Shown: piece after piece, positions 25,786-33,986 of the stretch
How the letters are laid out: every line of letters begins with the position of its first letter
Numbering within the stretch: the first letter of the stretch is position 1
NCBI RefSeq assembly: GCF_028368975.1
Contig: NZ_JAQNDM010000002.1
Span: 1,612,001-1,676,000, forward strand
Reading direction: 5' to 3'
Length of the DNA stretch: 64,000 nucleotides
Origin: Stigmatella ashevillena
GTDB taxonomy: Bacteria > Myxococcota > Myxococcia > Myxococcales > Myxococcaceae
Position numbers and translations under genes: made by a program
The notes under the pieces: model-generated
What the model was told of the DNA's origin: nothing
What the model saw: the letters and a program-made list of their open reading frames with translations, nothing else
The model's database searches: none

Positions 25786-26799
25786 TCAGGTGCGCCAAGC
25801 ATGCTGGCGCCCTGATTCGCGCCACCGCGTGGGCGTCACGCCCTCCCAGCCGTGAAACGCGCGCGAAAAAGAGTTCAGCTCCTCGAAGCCCAGGAGGAAA
25901 GCGACCTCTCCTGCATCGAGCTCGGTGTTGGCCAGCAGCCGGCGCGCGGTGTCCCTGCGAACGTCATCGAGCAGGCTCTGATACGTCGTTCCGAACTCTC
26001 CGAGACGGCGCTGAAGGGTGCGCTGGCTCATGCGCATCTCCTTGGCCAGCTTCCCGACGCTGGGACGCTCACCGCACATACGGCGGCTCAGAATCGCCCT
26101 CGCATCGTCGGCCACCGAGCGCGACGTCAGATGCTCACTCAACTGGGCTTCCAGCCCCGGCAACATCACCGCGAGCAGGTCGGCATTGTGTGTCACGAAG
26201 GGACGCGCAAGCGCCGCCTCGTCCATGACCAGAAAATCGAGCGGCGCGTCGAAGCGCACCTCGCTCCCGAAATGCCGCCGGAGGGCGCTCTCGTTCGACC
26301 GGCGCCTCGCCAGCTCCACCCGCAGCGGGGAGATGGAAGCCCCCAATCCCCGCCGCGCCAGGGCGAGAATGGAGGCAAACGTCGCATCGACGAGCATCAT
26401 CGGGAGTGACTCTTCGACGTGCACCCAGTGAAAACGGATCCTCGCTTCCCCCTCCGACGTCTCGACGGAGACCTGTTCCCCACAGACGAGGAACTTGTAC
26501 CGCGCGAACTTCTTGAGCGCGTCACCGAGATTGGGCGAGTGGAGCGCCGCCAGCGACGCGACATCGAATTGATGGGGCATCGCCTCGGCCCCCACTCTCA
26601 GACCCAGTTCCTGGCTGCCGCCCACCTCTTCCACCGCGCGCCAGAACGCGAAGAACTCTCGGGTTGAGAGCTTGGCCCTCGGGGGTTGAAACCGGGAAGG
26701 CACGAGTCCCGCGTGGCGCAGCAGACGCGCCACATCCACGCCCAGGGCCGCAAACCTGTCGAGCAAGACGCTCGGAACTGGAACGAGGTCCGCAGGCAA
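25786..26799 (-). CDS. AraC family transcriptional regulator
   Basis: 337 residues, starting with TTG at 26799, preceded by GGAGGAGC. The start follows the stop of the SDR gene by one base, implying translational coupling. The N-terminal arabinose-binding-like domain (AraC_binding_2/PF12625 style, residues about 20-200) is followed by the C-terminal double HTH: GKLAKEMRMSQRTLQRRLGE and ELNSFSRAFHGWEGVTPTRW. Regulators of this OruR/ArgR-like subgroup often control lipid or aldehyde catabolism genes. Likely target: the SDR gene with which it is co-transcribed. Confidence 0.9.
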   Translation of the reverse strand: MPADLVPVPSVLLDRFAALGVDVARLLRHAGLVPSRFQPPRAKLSTREFFAFWRAVEEVGGSQELGLRVGAEAMPHQFDVASLAALHSPNLGDALKKFARYKFLVCGEQVSVETSEGEARIRFHWVHVEESLPMMLVDATFASILALARRGLGASISPLRVELARRRSNESALRRHFGSEVRFDAPLDFLVMDEAALARPFVTHNADLLAVMLPGLEAQLSEHLTSRSVADDARAILSRRMCGERPSVGKLAKEMRMSQRTLQRRLGEFGTTYQSLLDDVRRDTARRLLANTELDAGEVAFLLGFEELNSFSRAFHGWEGVTPTRWRESGRQHAWRT

Positions 26800-26800
26800 T

Positions 26801-27685
26801 TCAGCTCCTCCCTGGCCTGACGAGCTTTGCCACCGGCGACTCAGAGAAAGGGGCCAGACCTTCGAAGTCGGTCGACAGGCTCAGGGCCTTCCACTTCGCG
26901 TCCTCTTCCGCGCGTGCCTCGGCCACGACACCGGCGAGAAAGACCGCGTCGGAGCCCAGAAGCAACCGGAGCGGCGGCTCTTTTTCCAAGGCCATCTGGA
27001 GAATGGCCTGCGCGCACTTCGTGGGATCGCCCCGCATGACGTCGGGGTTCTCTTTCCGGTACCCGACCATCGCCCCGACGGTTGCCTGATAGTCGCTCTG
27101 GATGTCACCCGTCTTCATGGAAGACCCCGCCCAATCGGTGCGCATCCCTCCGGGCTCGACGATGGTGACACGAATGCCGAAGCGGCCCACTTCTTTCGCG
27201 AGCACCTCGGAGAAGCCACCCACCGCCCACTTCGCGGATTGGTACGCTGCAAGGCCTGGGGTCGAGCCGCGTCCTCCAACAGAGGAGATCTGGATGATGT
27301 GGCCCTCGCGCTGCGCACGAAGGATGGGCAGAGCGGCCCGCGTCACGTTCACGACGCCGAAAAAGTTCGTCTCGATCTGAGCGCGGAAGTCATCCTCCGC
27401 GACGTCCTCGATCGAGTTGATGTTCGCGTATCCAGCGTTGTTGACGACAACATCCAGGCGCCCGAAAGCGGACGTCGCCATCGCTACGGCCGCGCGCGCC
27501 GCAGCAGGATCCGTCACATCGAGCCCGACGGCACGCACCCGCTCTCCGTATTGGGTGACAAGGACCTGAAGGTCTTCAGGATTGCGCGCAGTGGCCACGA
27601 GGCGGTGGCCGGCGGCGAGCACGGCCTTGGCGAGTTCACGGCCGAGACCGCGAGAGCTTCCGGTGATGAGCCAAACCTTCGACAT
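26801..27685 (-). CDS. Short-chain dehydrogenase/reductase (SDR family)
   Basis: 294 residues from the ATG at 27685 (MSKVWLITGSSRGLGRELAK), with GAGGAG about 9 nt upstream. Classical SDR features: TGSSRGLG cofactor loop, NNAGYANINSIEDV, IIQISSVGGRGSTPG (catalytic Ser), AAYQSAKWAVGGFSEVLAKE (YxxxK), and VEPGGMRTDW. It uses NAD(P)(H) to oxidise or reduce an alcohol or ketone. The AraC gene begins one base after its stop, so the two are co-expressed. Confidence 0.92.
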   Translation of the reverse strand: MSKVWLITGSSRGLGRELAKAVLAAGHRLVATARNPEDLQVLVTQYGERVRAVGLDVTDPAAARAAVAMATSAFGRLDVVVNNAGYANINSIEDVAEDDFRAQIETNFFGVVNVTRAALPILRAQREGHIIQISSVGGRGSTPGLAAYQSAKWAVGGFSEVLAKEVGRFGIRVTIVEPGGMRTDWAGSSMKTGDIQSDYQATVGAMVGYRKENPDVMRGDPTKCAQAILQMALEKEPPLRLLLGSDAVFLAGVVAEARAEEDAKWKALSLSTDFEGLAPFSESPVAKLVRPGRS

Positions 27686-27820
27686 GGGGATACTCCTCAA
27701 GAAGGGCAGGACGACACCCCACGCATACCGTGAGCCGCCCCGCCCTCCGTCATCCGAGTGCGCCAATCCATCATCGAATCGCGCCAAGGAGCGCCTGGCT
27801 TCGAAACAGGCTGCCGTGAG

Positions 27821-28336
27821 TCAGCGCGGGCGCTGCACGAACGCGGCGAGCTTGGCGAGCGTCTGCTGGCCGAGTTCCACCGCTCCGAACGCCTTCACCC
27901 GCTGGCATTCCTGCACGGAGGGGAAGACGGAGTGCATGGTGAGCCGGGTCTTCTGGCCCTGTGCCTCGAAGGTCACGGTGACTTCGAATGCCTCCGGGTC
28001 ATCGTCCACGTCCGAGCCATGCCGGTAGACCAGGCGTTCGGGACGAACCACCTCCCGGTAGGTGATTCGATCCGGGAACTTCGTCCCGTCAGGCCCCGTG
28101 AGCAGGAAACGCAATGTGCCCCCTGCCTTCACCTCCATCTGGTGCACCTGGGTGGAATAGCCATCCGGGCCCCACCATTGCGCCACGTGGGCGGGATCCG
28201 TCCACGCGTCGAATACCAGTTCGCGCGGGGCATCCAGCACGCGAGAGAGAATGATTTCCCGATCGGCGGTGGAACTCGGGCTGGGAGAAACAGGCATCGG
28301 GTGGCGCTCCTCAAGGGGTAGGGGGGTGGGGATCAT
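27821..28336 (-). CDS. AHSA1/SRPBCC (START-like) domain protein
   Basis: About 171 residues from the ATG at 28336, which overlaps the ArsR stop as ATGA; a second in-frame ATG at 28297 with GAGGAG upstream is an alternative. Activator-of-Hsp90 homologue-1-like fold: REIILSRVLDAPRELVFDAW, DPAHVAQWWGPDGYS, GTLRFLLTGPDGTKFPDR, ERLVYRHGSD, and RLTMHSVFPS. These proteins form a hydrophobic cavity and typically pair with an ArsR regulator exactly as here. Ligand unknown. Confidence 0.9.
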   Translation of the reverse strand: MIPTPLPLEERHPMPVSPSPSSTADREIILSRVLDAPRELVFDAWTDPAHVAQWWGPDGYSTQVHQMEVKAGGTLRFLLTGPDGTKFPDRITYREVVRPERLVYRHGSDVDDDPEAFEVTVTFEAQGQKTRLTMHSVFPSVQECQRVKAFGAVELGQQTLAKLAAFVQRPR

Positions 28337-28698
28337 CGTCGACGTCCTTTCTTCGCTTCGTCGGACTGCTTCTGATTTGCCTGCAAGGTCTTGAGATACG
28401 ACTCCAGCCGATCGAGCCGTTGCTCCCAGTGCTCGCGGTATTGGCCGACCCAATCGGAGACCTCGCGCAGCGGCGTCGCCGCCAGCGTGCACGGCCGCCA
28501 CTGCGCCTCCCTGCTCCGGGTAATCAGCCCCGCCCGCTCCAACACCTTGAGGTGCTTGGTCACCGCCGGGAGGCTGATGTCGAAGGGAGCCGCCAGCTCG
28601 GTGACTGCGGCCTCGCCTTTCGACAACCGCGCGAGGATTGCCCGCCGGGTCGGGTCGGCAAGCGCAGCGAAGGTCCGTGACAAGGTGTCGGTCTGCAT
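28333..28698 (-). CDS. ArsR family transcriptional regulator
   Basis: 121 residues. Winged HTH: FAALADPTRRAILARLSKGE, AAPFDISLPAVTKHLKVLER, AGLITRSREAQWRPC. There are no metal-binding Cys pairs, placing it in the SdpR-like non-metal subgroup that controls AHSA1/SRPBCC partners. It is the first gene of a two-gene operon with the overlapping AHSA1 gene. A 10-bp inverted repeat begins only 4 bp before its start codon, so autorepression is likely. Confidence 0.92.
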   Translation of the reverse strand: MQTDTLSRTFAALADPTRRAILARLSKGEAAVTELAAPFDISLPAVTKHLKVLERAGLITRSREAQWRPCTLAATPLREVSDWVGQYREHWEQRLDRLESYLKTLQANQKQSDEAKKGRRR

Positions 28699-28702
28699 CG
28701 GT

Positions 28703-28738
28703 ATTTAACCCATCGTATAAATAACCAGTGGGTTAAAT
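28703..28738. promoter_or_regulatory. Inverted repeat operator of the ArsR gene
   Basis: Perfect arms ATTTAACCCA (28703-28712) and TGGGTTAAAT (28729-28738), 16 bp apart, with an inner TAACC-AGTG-GGTTA (28722-28735). The closeness to the ArsR ATG (28698) means a bound dimer would cover the promoter or the ribosome site. The bases after it (28739-28817) are AT-rich and may also promote the plus-strand beta-helix gene. Confidence 0.72.
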
Positions 28739-28871
28739 GCAAGTCCTTGAGCAAGCCGTGTCTGCCGAAAACATTTAATTCAAGTAAAAACAATTTTATT
28801 GGTCATTGCTGCCAAACATGAATTCTGCTAAAGGCACTCGTCTTTCCCTATCCCTGAAAAAGGATGGCGTC

Positions 28872-31139
28872 ATGCACCGCGTCAAACCGGATGAATTGCT
28901 CCTTGCCGTTCACCCCCGCCGGAAACGTGCCCTGGGACTTGCCGTCACCGTCCTCGTGGCCGGCGCCAGTTGTGCGGAAGCCCCTGAGCCCGGGCAACCC
29001 GTGGCCCCCGATGTCCAGCAAGCCGCGCTCGCGGCGAGCACGCTGACGGTCACCCTGAAGACCTGGTCGGGCCACTACCTGGTCGCCGACAAGGGGGGCG
29101 GGGCCGACTTGATGGCCTACAGCACCCAGGCGCAGGACTGGGAGACCTTCACGCTCACGGATGTCAACGGCGGTTCGCTCGTCAGCGGCGACGTGGTGAC
29201 GCTGCAGAGCATCAGTGGCCAGTGGGGCTCGGCGATCAACGGCGGTGGCGGGGCCATCAAGTTCACGGCACCGGCGCCCCAGGCCTGGGAGCAGTTCAGC
29301 GTCGTGAAGCTCGCGGGGAGCGGCGACATCATCAACGGCGACAAGATCGCCCTGAAGACGACGGTCACCGGCCAGTTCGTCTCCGCCGCCAACGCGGGCG
29401 GCAGCACCGTGACCGCCGCGGGTGCCACGGCACGTGAGTGGGAGACGCTCACCCTGGGCGTCCTGGCGGGTGGAGGGGGCGGTGGGACCGGTCCGGACTT
29501 CGGGCCCAACGTCTTCATCTTCGATCCCTCCATGCCGACGTCGACGATCCAGAGTCGGCTCAACAGCATCTTCGCGCAGCAGGAGAAGAACCACTTCGGC
29601 AACGAGCGGTACGCGTACTTCTTCAAGCCGGGCCAGTACAACCTCGACGTCCAGATCGGCTTCTACATGAACGTCTTCGGGCTCGGCCAATCGCCCGACG
29701 ACGTGACGATCACCGGTGCGGTCCGCACCAAGGCAGACTGGTTTCAGGGCAACGCCACCCAGAACTTCTGGCGCGGCACGGAGAACCTCTCCGTCGTCCC
29801 GACGCTGGACTCCAATAAGATGGTGTGGGCCGTCTCCCAGGCGACCACGATGCGCCGCGTCCACGTGAAGGGCTCCATCAACCTCTGGGACAGCGCCTGG
29901 AGCAACGCCTGGTCCAGCGGCGGGTTCATCGCGGACTCCAAGATCGACAACGTCATCAACTCTGGAACCCAGCAGCAATTCCTCACCCGGAACACCAGCC
30001 TGAACAACTGGCAGGGCCAGAACTGGAACATGGTCTTCGTGGGGGATGAGCAGGCTCCGTCGGGCACCTGGCCGAATCAGGTCTACACGGTCGTCGACAC
30101 CACGCCGGTCATCCGGGAGAAGCCCTACCTCTTCATCGACAGTGCCGGTAACTACGCCGTCAAGGTCCCCTCCCTGCGCACCAACAGCAAGGGGCGGACG
30201 TGGGCCAACGGCATCACCCCCGGAGCGGTCCTGAGCATCGACCAGTTCCACATCGCCCGCTCGGACCGGGACACGGCCTCCACGCTCAACGCCGCACTCA
30301 GCGCCGGCAAGCATTTGATCTTGACCCCCGGCATCTACCACCTCTCGGGTCCTCTCCAGGTGTCGAACCCGGGGACCATCGTCCTGGGGCTCGGTCTCGC
30401 GACGCTCATCCCGGACCAGGGCACCAGCGCGATGAATGTCGCGGACGTCGATGGTGTGACCATCGCGGGAATTCTCTTCGACGCCGGCATCAACAACTCC
30501 CCTGTGTTGATCACTCTGGGGAACGCGGCGAACGCTGTCAGCCACGCCGCCAACCCCACGGCCCTCTTCGATGTGTCCTGCCGCGTGGGTGGAGCGGCGG
30601 TGGGCAACGCGACGAGCTGCCTCACCGTCAACAGCAACGACGTGCTGCTCGACAACATCTGGCTGTGGCGCGCTGACCACGGCAGCGGTGTGGGCTGGGA
30701 CGTGAACAAGGGCATCAACGGCATCACCGTCAACGGCAACAACGTGTCCGCCTATGGCCTCTTCGTCGAGCACTTCGAGGGTTATCAGACCCTCTGGAAT
30801 GGCAACGGGGGCCGCGTCTACTTCTACCAGTCCGAGATTCCCTACGACGTTCCCAACCAGAGCCGGTGGACGCATGACGGCGTGCGCGGCTACGCGTCGT
30901 ACAAGGTCGCCAACTCCGTGACGAGCCATGACGCGCGCGGCCTCGGCATCTACTCCGTCTTCTGGAACCCCGTCATCCTGGAGAACGCCATCGAGACGCC
31001 GTCTAACTCCGGCGTGAAGTTCCAGCACATGATCACGGTGTTCCTGGGCAGCACCGCAGGGGCCGCAATCAACCACATCATCAATGGCACCGGAAACGCG
31101 GTCACCAACCAGAACATGGTGGCGAAGTCGTCCTACTGA
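28872..31139 (+). CDS. Secreted beta-helix protein with fascin-like N-terminal domain
   Basis: 755 residues from the ATG at 28872, chosen because AAAAAGGA lies 8 nt upstream; an ATG at 28818 has no such site. Signal sequence RALGLAVTVLVAGASC suggests export, possibly as a lipoprotein. Residues about 50-195 hold three repeats of a trefoil/fascin-like module (TVTLKTWSGHYLVADKGGG, VVTLQSISGQWGSAINGGG, KIALKTTVTGQFVSAANAGG). The rest is a right-handed beta-helix with FGNERYAYFFKPGQYNLDVQ and AGKHLILTPGIYHLSGPLQV, as in pectate-lyase-superfamily glycanases of the GH55 type. Relatives are sometimes labelled adenylyl cyclase, which the sequence does not support. Probably a carbohydrate-active or adhesive surface protein. 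Confidence 0.8.
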   Translation: MHRVKPDELLLAVHPRRKRALGLAVTVLVAGASCAEAPEPGQPVAPDVQQAALAASTLTVTLKTWSGHYLVADKGGGADLMAYSTQAQDWETFTLTDVNGGSLVSGDVVTLQSISGQWGSAINGGGGAIKFTAPAPQAWEQFSVVKLAGSGDIINGDKIALKTTVTGQFVSAANAGGSTVTAAGATAREWETLTLGVLAGGGGGGTGPDFGPNVFIFDPSMPTSTIQSRLNSIFAQQEKNHFGNERYAYFFKPGQYNLDVQIGFYMNVFGLGQSPDDVTITGAVRTKADWFQGNATQNFWRGTENLSVVPTLDSNKMVWAVSQATTMRRVHVKGSINLWDSAWSNAWSSGGFIADSKIDNVINSGTQQQFLTRNTSLNNWQGQNWNMVFVGDEQAPSGTWPNQVYTVVDTTPVIREKPYLFIDSAGNYAVKVPSLRTNSKGRTWANGITPGAVLSIDQFHIARSDRDTASTLNAALSAGKHLILTPGIYHLSGPLQVSNPGTIVLGLGLATLIPDQGTSAMNVADVDGVTIAGILFDAGINNSPVLITLGNAANAVSHAANPTALFDVSCRVGGAAVGNATSCLTVNSNDVLLDNIWLWRADHGSGVGWDVNKGINGITVNGNNVSAYGLFVEHFEGYQTLWNGNGGRVYFYQSEIPYDVPNQSRWTHDGVRGYASYKVANSVTSHDARGLGIYSVFWNPVILENAIETPSNSGVKFQHMITVFLGSTAGAAINHIINGTGNAVTNQNMVAKSSY

Positions 31140-31165
31140 TCCACCGAAGTGTTGTTGAAGAGACA

Positions 31166-31205
31166 CGGCCCAGGGCGCGAGGAGATGCGCGCTCTGGGCC
31201 GTTTT
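31166..31205 (+). terminator. Rho-independent terminator of the beta-helix gene
   Basis: GC-rich hairpin (CGGCCCAG...GCGCG and CGCGC...CTGGGCCG, with one bulge per arm) followed directly by TTTT, 26 bp after the stop. A convincing intrinsic terminator. Confidence 0.85.
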
Positions 31206-31258
31206 CGTTATCGTGTTGAAAGGAGGGACATCGCATGTCTCCCACTGTCACGATAACG
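31206..31258 (+). promoter_or_regulatory. Inverted repeat enclosing a ribosome site and start codon
   Basis: Perfect 10-bp arms CGTTATCGTG (31206-31215) and CACGATAACG (31249-31258) around a 33-nt loop that holds the GGAGG site and the ATG of the small lipoprotein gene. In mRNA this would display or restrict the start region; in DNA it could be an operator. Confidence 0.5.
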
Positions 31259-31540
31259 GACCACGGCTGTCTGGCGCGGGGCAGCCCCAATCCCTTTCGC
31301 GGGCTCATGCTCCTGGCGGGACTGCTGCTGGTGGGCTGTGCCAATTCCAAGCCCTTGGGGGCCCCCGGCCACCCCGGCGCCCCTGCCCTCTGGACCCCCG
31401 CGAACAAGGCAGGCTTTGGCACCGCGCGCAGCTGGACGCACGCCCAATTCGTGCGTCTGGCCTGGTCCATCCACGTGGGCTACCCCATCGAGCAGCCCAC
31501 CGTGGTGGCCTGCCGCTACACGGGCATCTGCCAGCGATAG
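31235..31540 (+). CDS. Small lipoprotein, unknown function
   Basis: 101 residues. AAAGGAGGG lies 7 nt upstream of the ATG, an unusually good ribosome site. An N-terminal leader (RGLMLLAGLLLVGCANSKP) contains a lipobox LVGC with Cys at about residue 35. The rest is short and Pro/Gly/Trp-rich (GAPGHPGAPALWTP) and ends in VACRYTGICQR. No family recognised. Likely anchored in a membrane facing the periplasm or outside. The next gene is convergent 14 bp away. Confidence 0.65.
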   Translation: MSPTVTITDHGCLARGSPNPFRGLMLLAGLLLVGCANSKPLGAPGHPGAPALWTPANKAGFGTARSWTHAQFVRLAWSIHVGYPIEQPTVVACRYTGICQR

Positions 31541-31554
31541 CCGCGACGAATGCC

Positions 31555-31947
31555 CTACATCCTTGAGCGAGCGGGCTTCTTCTTCGCCGCAGAGGCCCTG
31601 CGAACCGCCTGCTCTTTCTTGGCCGCGGTCCGCAGGGCCGCCTCCACGGCACGGCGGGCCCAGGGCAGAAGCGCATAGGCATCGTCGACTGCCTCCGCAG
31701 GCGGCGTCCAATAGGACATGGTGATGGGCGCCCTTCCCCTTCCCGCGTCGTAGACGAAAGGCACGCCCCCCGCAGCCTCGAAGGCGGGCCGGGAGAGTTC
31801 ATCCGTTTTGAGGAAGAGCTGGCCGCTGATGATGAGCCCCATCATCACCCCCTCGCTGTAAAGCCCCCATCCGCCGAACATGGCACGTGCCCGAACGGGG
31901 CCCAGCGGTTCCAGCAGCTCCAGCGTGTACTCCACGAAGCGATCCAT
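31555..31947 (-). CDS. TfoX N-terminal domain protein
   Basis: 130 residues. Matches the TfoX_N family: EYTLELLEPLGPVRARAMFG, GGWGLYSEGVMMGLII, QLFLKTDELSRPAF, VPFVYDAGRGRAPITMSYW, and PPAEAVDDAYALLPWARRA. The Lys/Arg/Ala-rich C-terminal tail (AKKKPARSRM) may bind nucleic acid. TfoX proteins regulate competence in gamma-proteobacteria, but stand-alone N-domains in other bacteria have no known role. A small palindrome (CTACCT-cca-AGGTAG, 31963-31977) lies 15 bp upstream of the start. Confidence 0.88.
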   Translation of the reverse strand: MDRFVEYTLELLEPLGPVRARAMFGGWGLYSEGVMMGLIISGQLFLKTDELSRPAFEAAGGVPFVYDAGRGRAPITMSYWTPPAEAVDDAYALLPWARRAVEAALRTAAKKEQAVRRASAAKKKPARSRM

Positions 31948-31995
31948 GTACCAAGGATACCCCTACCTCCAAGGTAGTGCACGCATGGATGCCCT

Positions 31996-32457
31996 TCACT
32001 CCTCTTGAGGGGGGGCGAGGGGTTTGCCCCCGAGGGAGAGGTCGCCCCCCGTGACAGCACGGCCACAGGCCTGGCATGCCAGGAACGCGTGAAGGCGCTC
32101 TCCACAGTCGTGCTCGAAGGCACCTCCGGCGCGCGGCCCCGCCGGTACCCACCGCTGGCCCCATTGCAACAGGGTGAGCAACGTAGGCGCCAGCTCCACG
32201 CCCGCCTCGGTGAGGTGGTACTCACTGCGCTGAGGCCGCTCGGAGTAGAGCACCCGGCGCAGGACGCCACCGTCCGACAGCTTGCGCAGGCGCGCGGTGA
32301 GCACGTCCCGAGGCGCCCCCGTGTTGTGGGCGATGCCCTCGAAGCGGCGCACCCCGTAGAAGACCTCGCGGAGGATAAGCAGGGACCACTTCTCCCCTAC
32401 CACCTCCAATGCGGAAGCCAGGGAACACACCCGCGGGGCCACGTCCTGCTTTGACAT
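31996..32457 (-). CDS. HxlR family transcriptional regulator
   Basis: 153 residues. Winged HTH of the HxlR/MarR-like type: CSLASALEVVGEKWSLLILR, EVFYGVRRFEGIAHNTGAPR, LTARLRKLSDGGVLRRV, YHLTEAGVEL. It has a C-terminal extension with HDCGERLHAF and CQACGRAV, possibly a zinc ribbon. It is divergent from the DUF1304 membrane protein gene, with 127 bp between starts containing GGTTGG...CAAACC and CAGTT...AACTG repeats that could be its operators. Confidence 0.9.
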   Translation of the reverse strand: MSKQDVAPRVCSLASALEVVGEKWSLLILREVFYGVRRFEGIAHNTGAPRDVLTARLRKLSDGGVLRRVLYSERPQRSEYHLTEAGVELAPTLLTLLQWGQRWVPAGPRAGGAFEHDCGERLHAFLACQACGRAVTGGDLSLGGKPLAPPQEE

Positions 32458-32584
32458 GCCCTCATCCTAATTTATCGGTTGGAAAAACAAACCCACGTGC
32501 TAGGGTGCAGCCAGTTTGAATTACCAACTGACTGAACCGGTGCCCTTCTCGGGACGCATCGGCTCGAGCGAGGGGAAGCTTCCG

Positions 32585-32947
32585 ATGCAGATTGCCGCGC
32601 AGGTGCTGGTGGGGCTGGTCGCCGCCATCCACGTCTACATTCTGGTGCTGGAGGCGTTCCTCTGGAACAAACCCCTGGGAAGAAAAGTTTTCAAGACCGA
32701 AGCGGAGTTCGCCGCCAAGTCCGCGACGCTCGCCGCCAACCAGGGGCTGTACAACGGCTTCCTCGCCGCCGGACTGGTGTGGGGCCTCGTGGCCAGCGAT
32801 CCCATTGGCTTTCAGGTCAAGCTCTTCTTCCTCGCCTGCGTCGCCGTGGCCGGCGTCGTCGGGGCCCTCACGGTCAGCTCGCGCATCTTCTTCGTGCAGA
32901 CCGTGCCCGCGCTCATCGCGGGGACCCTGGTGCTGCTCGCGCACTGA
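32585..32947 (+). CDS. DUF1304 family integral membrane protein
   Basis: 120 residues from the ATG at 32585 (MQIAAQVLVGLVAAIHVYIL), preceded by GAGGGGAAG; the frame extends upstream to a TTG but 120 residues is the family length. Four hydrophobic segments, with the family motif LEAFLWNKPLGRKVF and LAANQGLYNGFLAAGL. Role unknown; often next to HxlR or MarR regulators, as here. The 3' end overlaps the convergent reductase gene by 35 bp. Confidence 0.9.
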   Translation: MQIAAQVLVGLVAAIHVYILVLEAFLWNKPLGRKVFKTEAEFAAKSATLAANQGLYNGFLAAGLVWGLVASDPIGFQVKLFFLACVAVAGVVGALTVSSRIFFVQTVPALIAGTLVLLAH

Positions 32948-33893
32948 GGGCTTCGAGAAGGGCTTCGAGGTGCTGGACGGGCAGCCCCGCGCTCTTTCCC
33001 AGGCTGATGTATTCGCCCAGCATCAGCCGCGTCTGCGCGGAGACCTTGGTGAAGTGGACCCGCACGTAGGTCTCCACATCGAAGGGCGCCAGACGGCTCC
33101 CCAGCAAGAGGAGCCTGAGCGGCAGGGGCCGCAGGAGCGCCGGAGGGCCCTTCTGGGAGGTCCCCTCCACGATCTGAACGGCTTCCCGGGCCGCCTCGCG
33201 GACGGCCTTCGCGGACGGCCCCTTCAAGAACCGCTCGAAGCTCCAGCCCGCGGTCTCCAGCCCGCTCACGAAGACGTTCAGCAGGGCCGTGGGGACCGCG
33301 GTGCCCCGGACCACATCGGGCGCTTCGTGGGCGGGATAGCCCCCCTCCCGAAGCGGCCGGAGCACCTCCTGGAGGCGCTGGGGAGGGCCGCTGAACATTC
33401 CTCGCGCCATGGGAGGAAACCAGAACGCCGTGCCCGGCGCTGAGGGCTCTCCTGGCGTCAAGGGCTTCTGGAAGCTGATGAAGGGAATCATCCCGCTGAC
33501 GAGCCGGGTGGCGGGCACCCACTGCAAGAGCCAATCTCTGTCCTTGAGTGCGGGCTGGAGCATGACCCAGGTGGCCTCTCCCGTGACACGGGCCAGCTCG
33601 CTCGCCCAAGTTCCCTCGCGCAGCGCGGTGGAGGAGACGCAGAGCCACACCTGGTCCCAGGACTGTTGCGCCACCTCTTGGGGCGAGACGAGCACACCGA
33701 ACCCGGAGAGGCTCACGGCCGGAGGATGCGAGAAGCGGCTGAGTTTCTGGAGGGTGAAGCCCGCACGGGTGGACGCCACGTGCTGCTCCTTCACCAGAAA
33801 GGAAAGCTCACAACCCGCCGCCTTCAGGAACTTCCCGAAGACCTGACCGACAGCTCCTGCTCCGACCAGAAGGACTCGAGGACGTGCGCTCAT
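32913..33893 (-). CDS. Ketopantoate reductase family protein
   Basis: 326 residues. N-terminal Rossmann domain RVLLVGAGAVGQVFGKFLKA and a C-terminal helical ApbA_C domain. The mid region has SWDQVWLCVSSTALREG and WVMLQPALKDRDWL. The fold is that of 2-dehydropantoate 2-reductase (PanE/ApbA), but the usual NGxxN substrate motif is not evident (LQPALKD in its place). It may therefore be a paralogue with another 2-oxo acid substrate or no pantoate role. Confidence 0.75.
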   Translation of the reverse strand: MSARPRVLLVGAGAVGQVFGKFLKAAGCELSFLVKEQHVASTRAGFTLQKLSRFSHPPAVSLSGFGVLVSPQEVAQQSWDQVWLCVSSTALREGTWASELARVTGEATWVMLQPALKDRDWLLQWVPATRLVSGMIPFISFQKPLTPGEPSAPGTAFWFPPMARGMFSGPPQRLQEVLRPLREGGYPAHEAPDVVRGTAVPTALLNVFVSGLETAGWSFERFLKGPSAKAVREAAREAVQIVEGTSQKGPPALLRPLPLRLLLLGSRLAPFDVETYVRVHFTKVSAQTRLMLGEYISLGKSAGLPVQHLEALLEALSARAAPGSPR

Positions 33894-33986
33894 GGCGGCG
33901 TCCTAGCCTGTCTCCGGGAGACGCGCCGCAAAAACGCTCCTGGAGGGAGCCGCGCGGGCCAACGCCCTGTAGAATGCCTTTCGAAC

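Noticed and set aside
28872-31139. Adenylyl cyclase annotation for the beta-helix protein
   Set aside because: No cyclase catalytic domain or metal-binding Asp pair; repeated beta-helix and trefoil-like segments instead.
28848-31166. 772-codon minus-strand frame opposite the beta-helix gene
   Set aside because: No signal, domain or ribosome site; Val/Asp/Arg bias typical of an antisense shadow of a Gly/Asn-rich protein.
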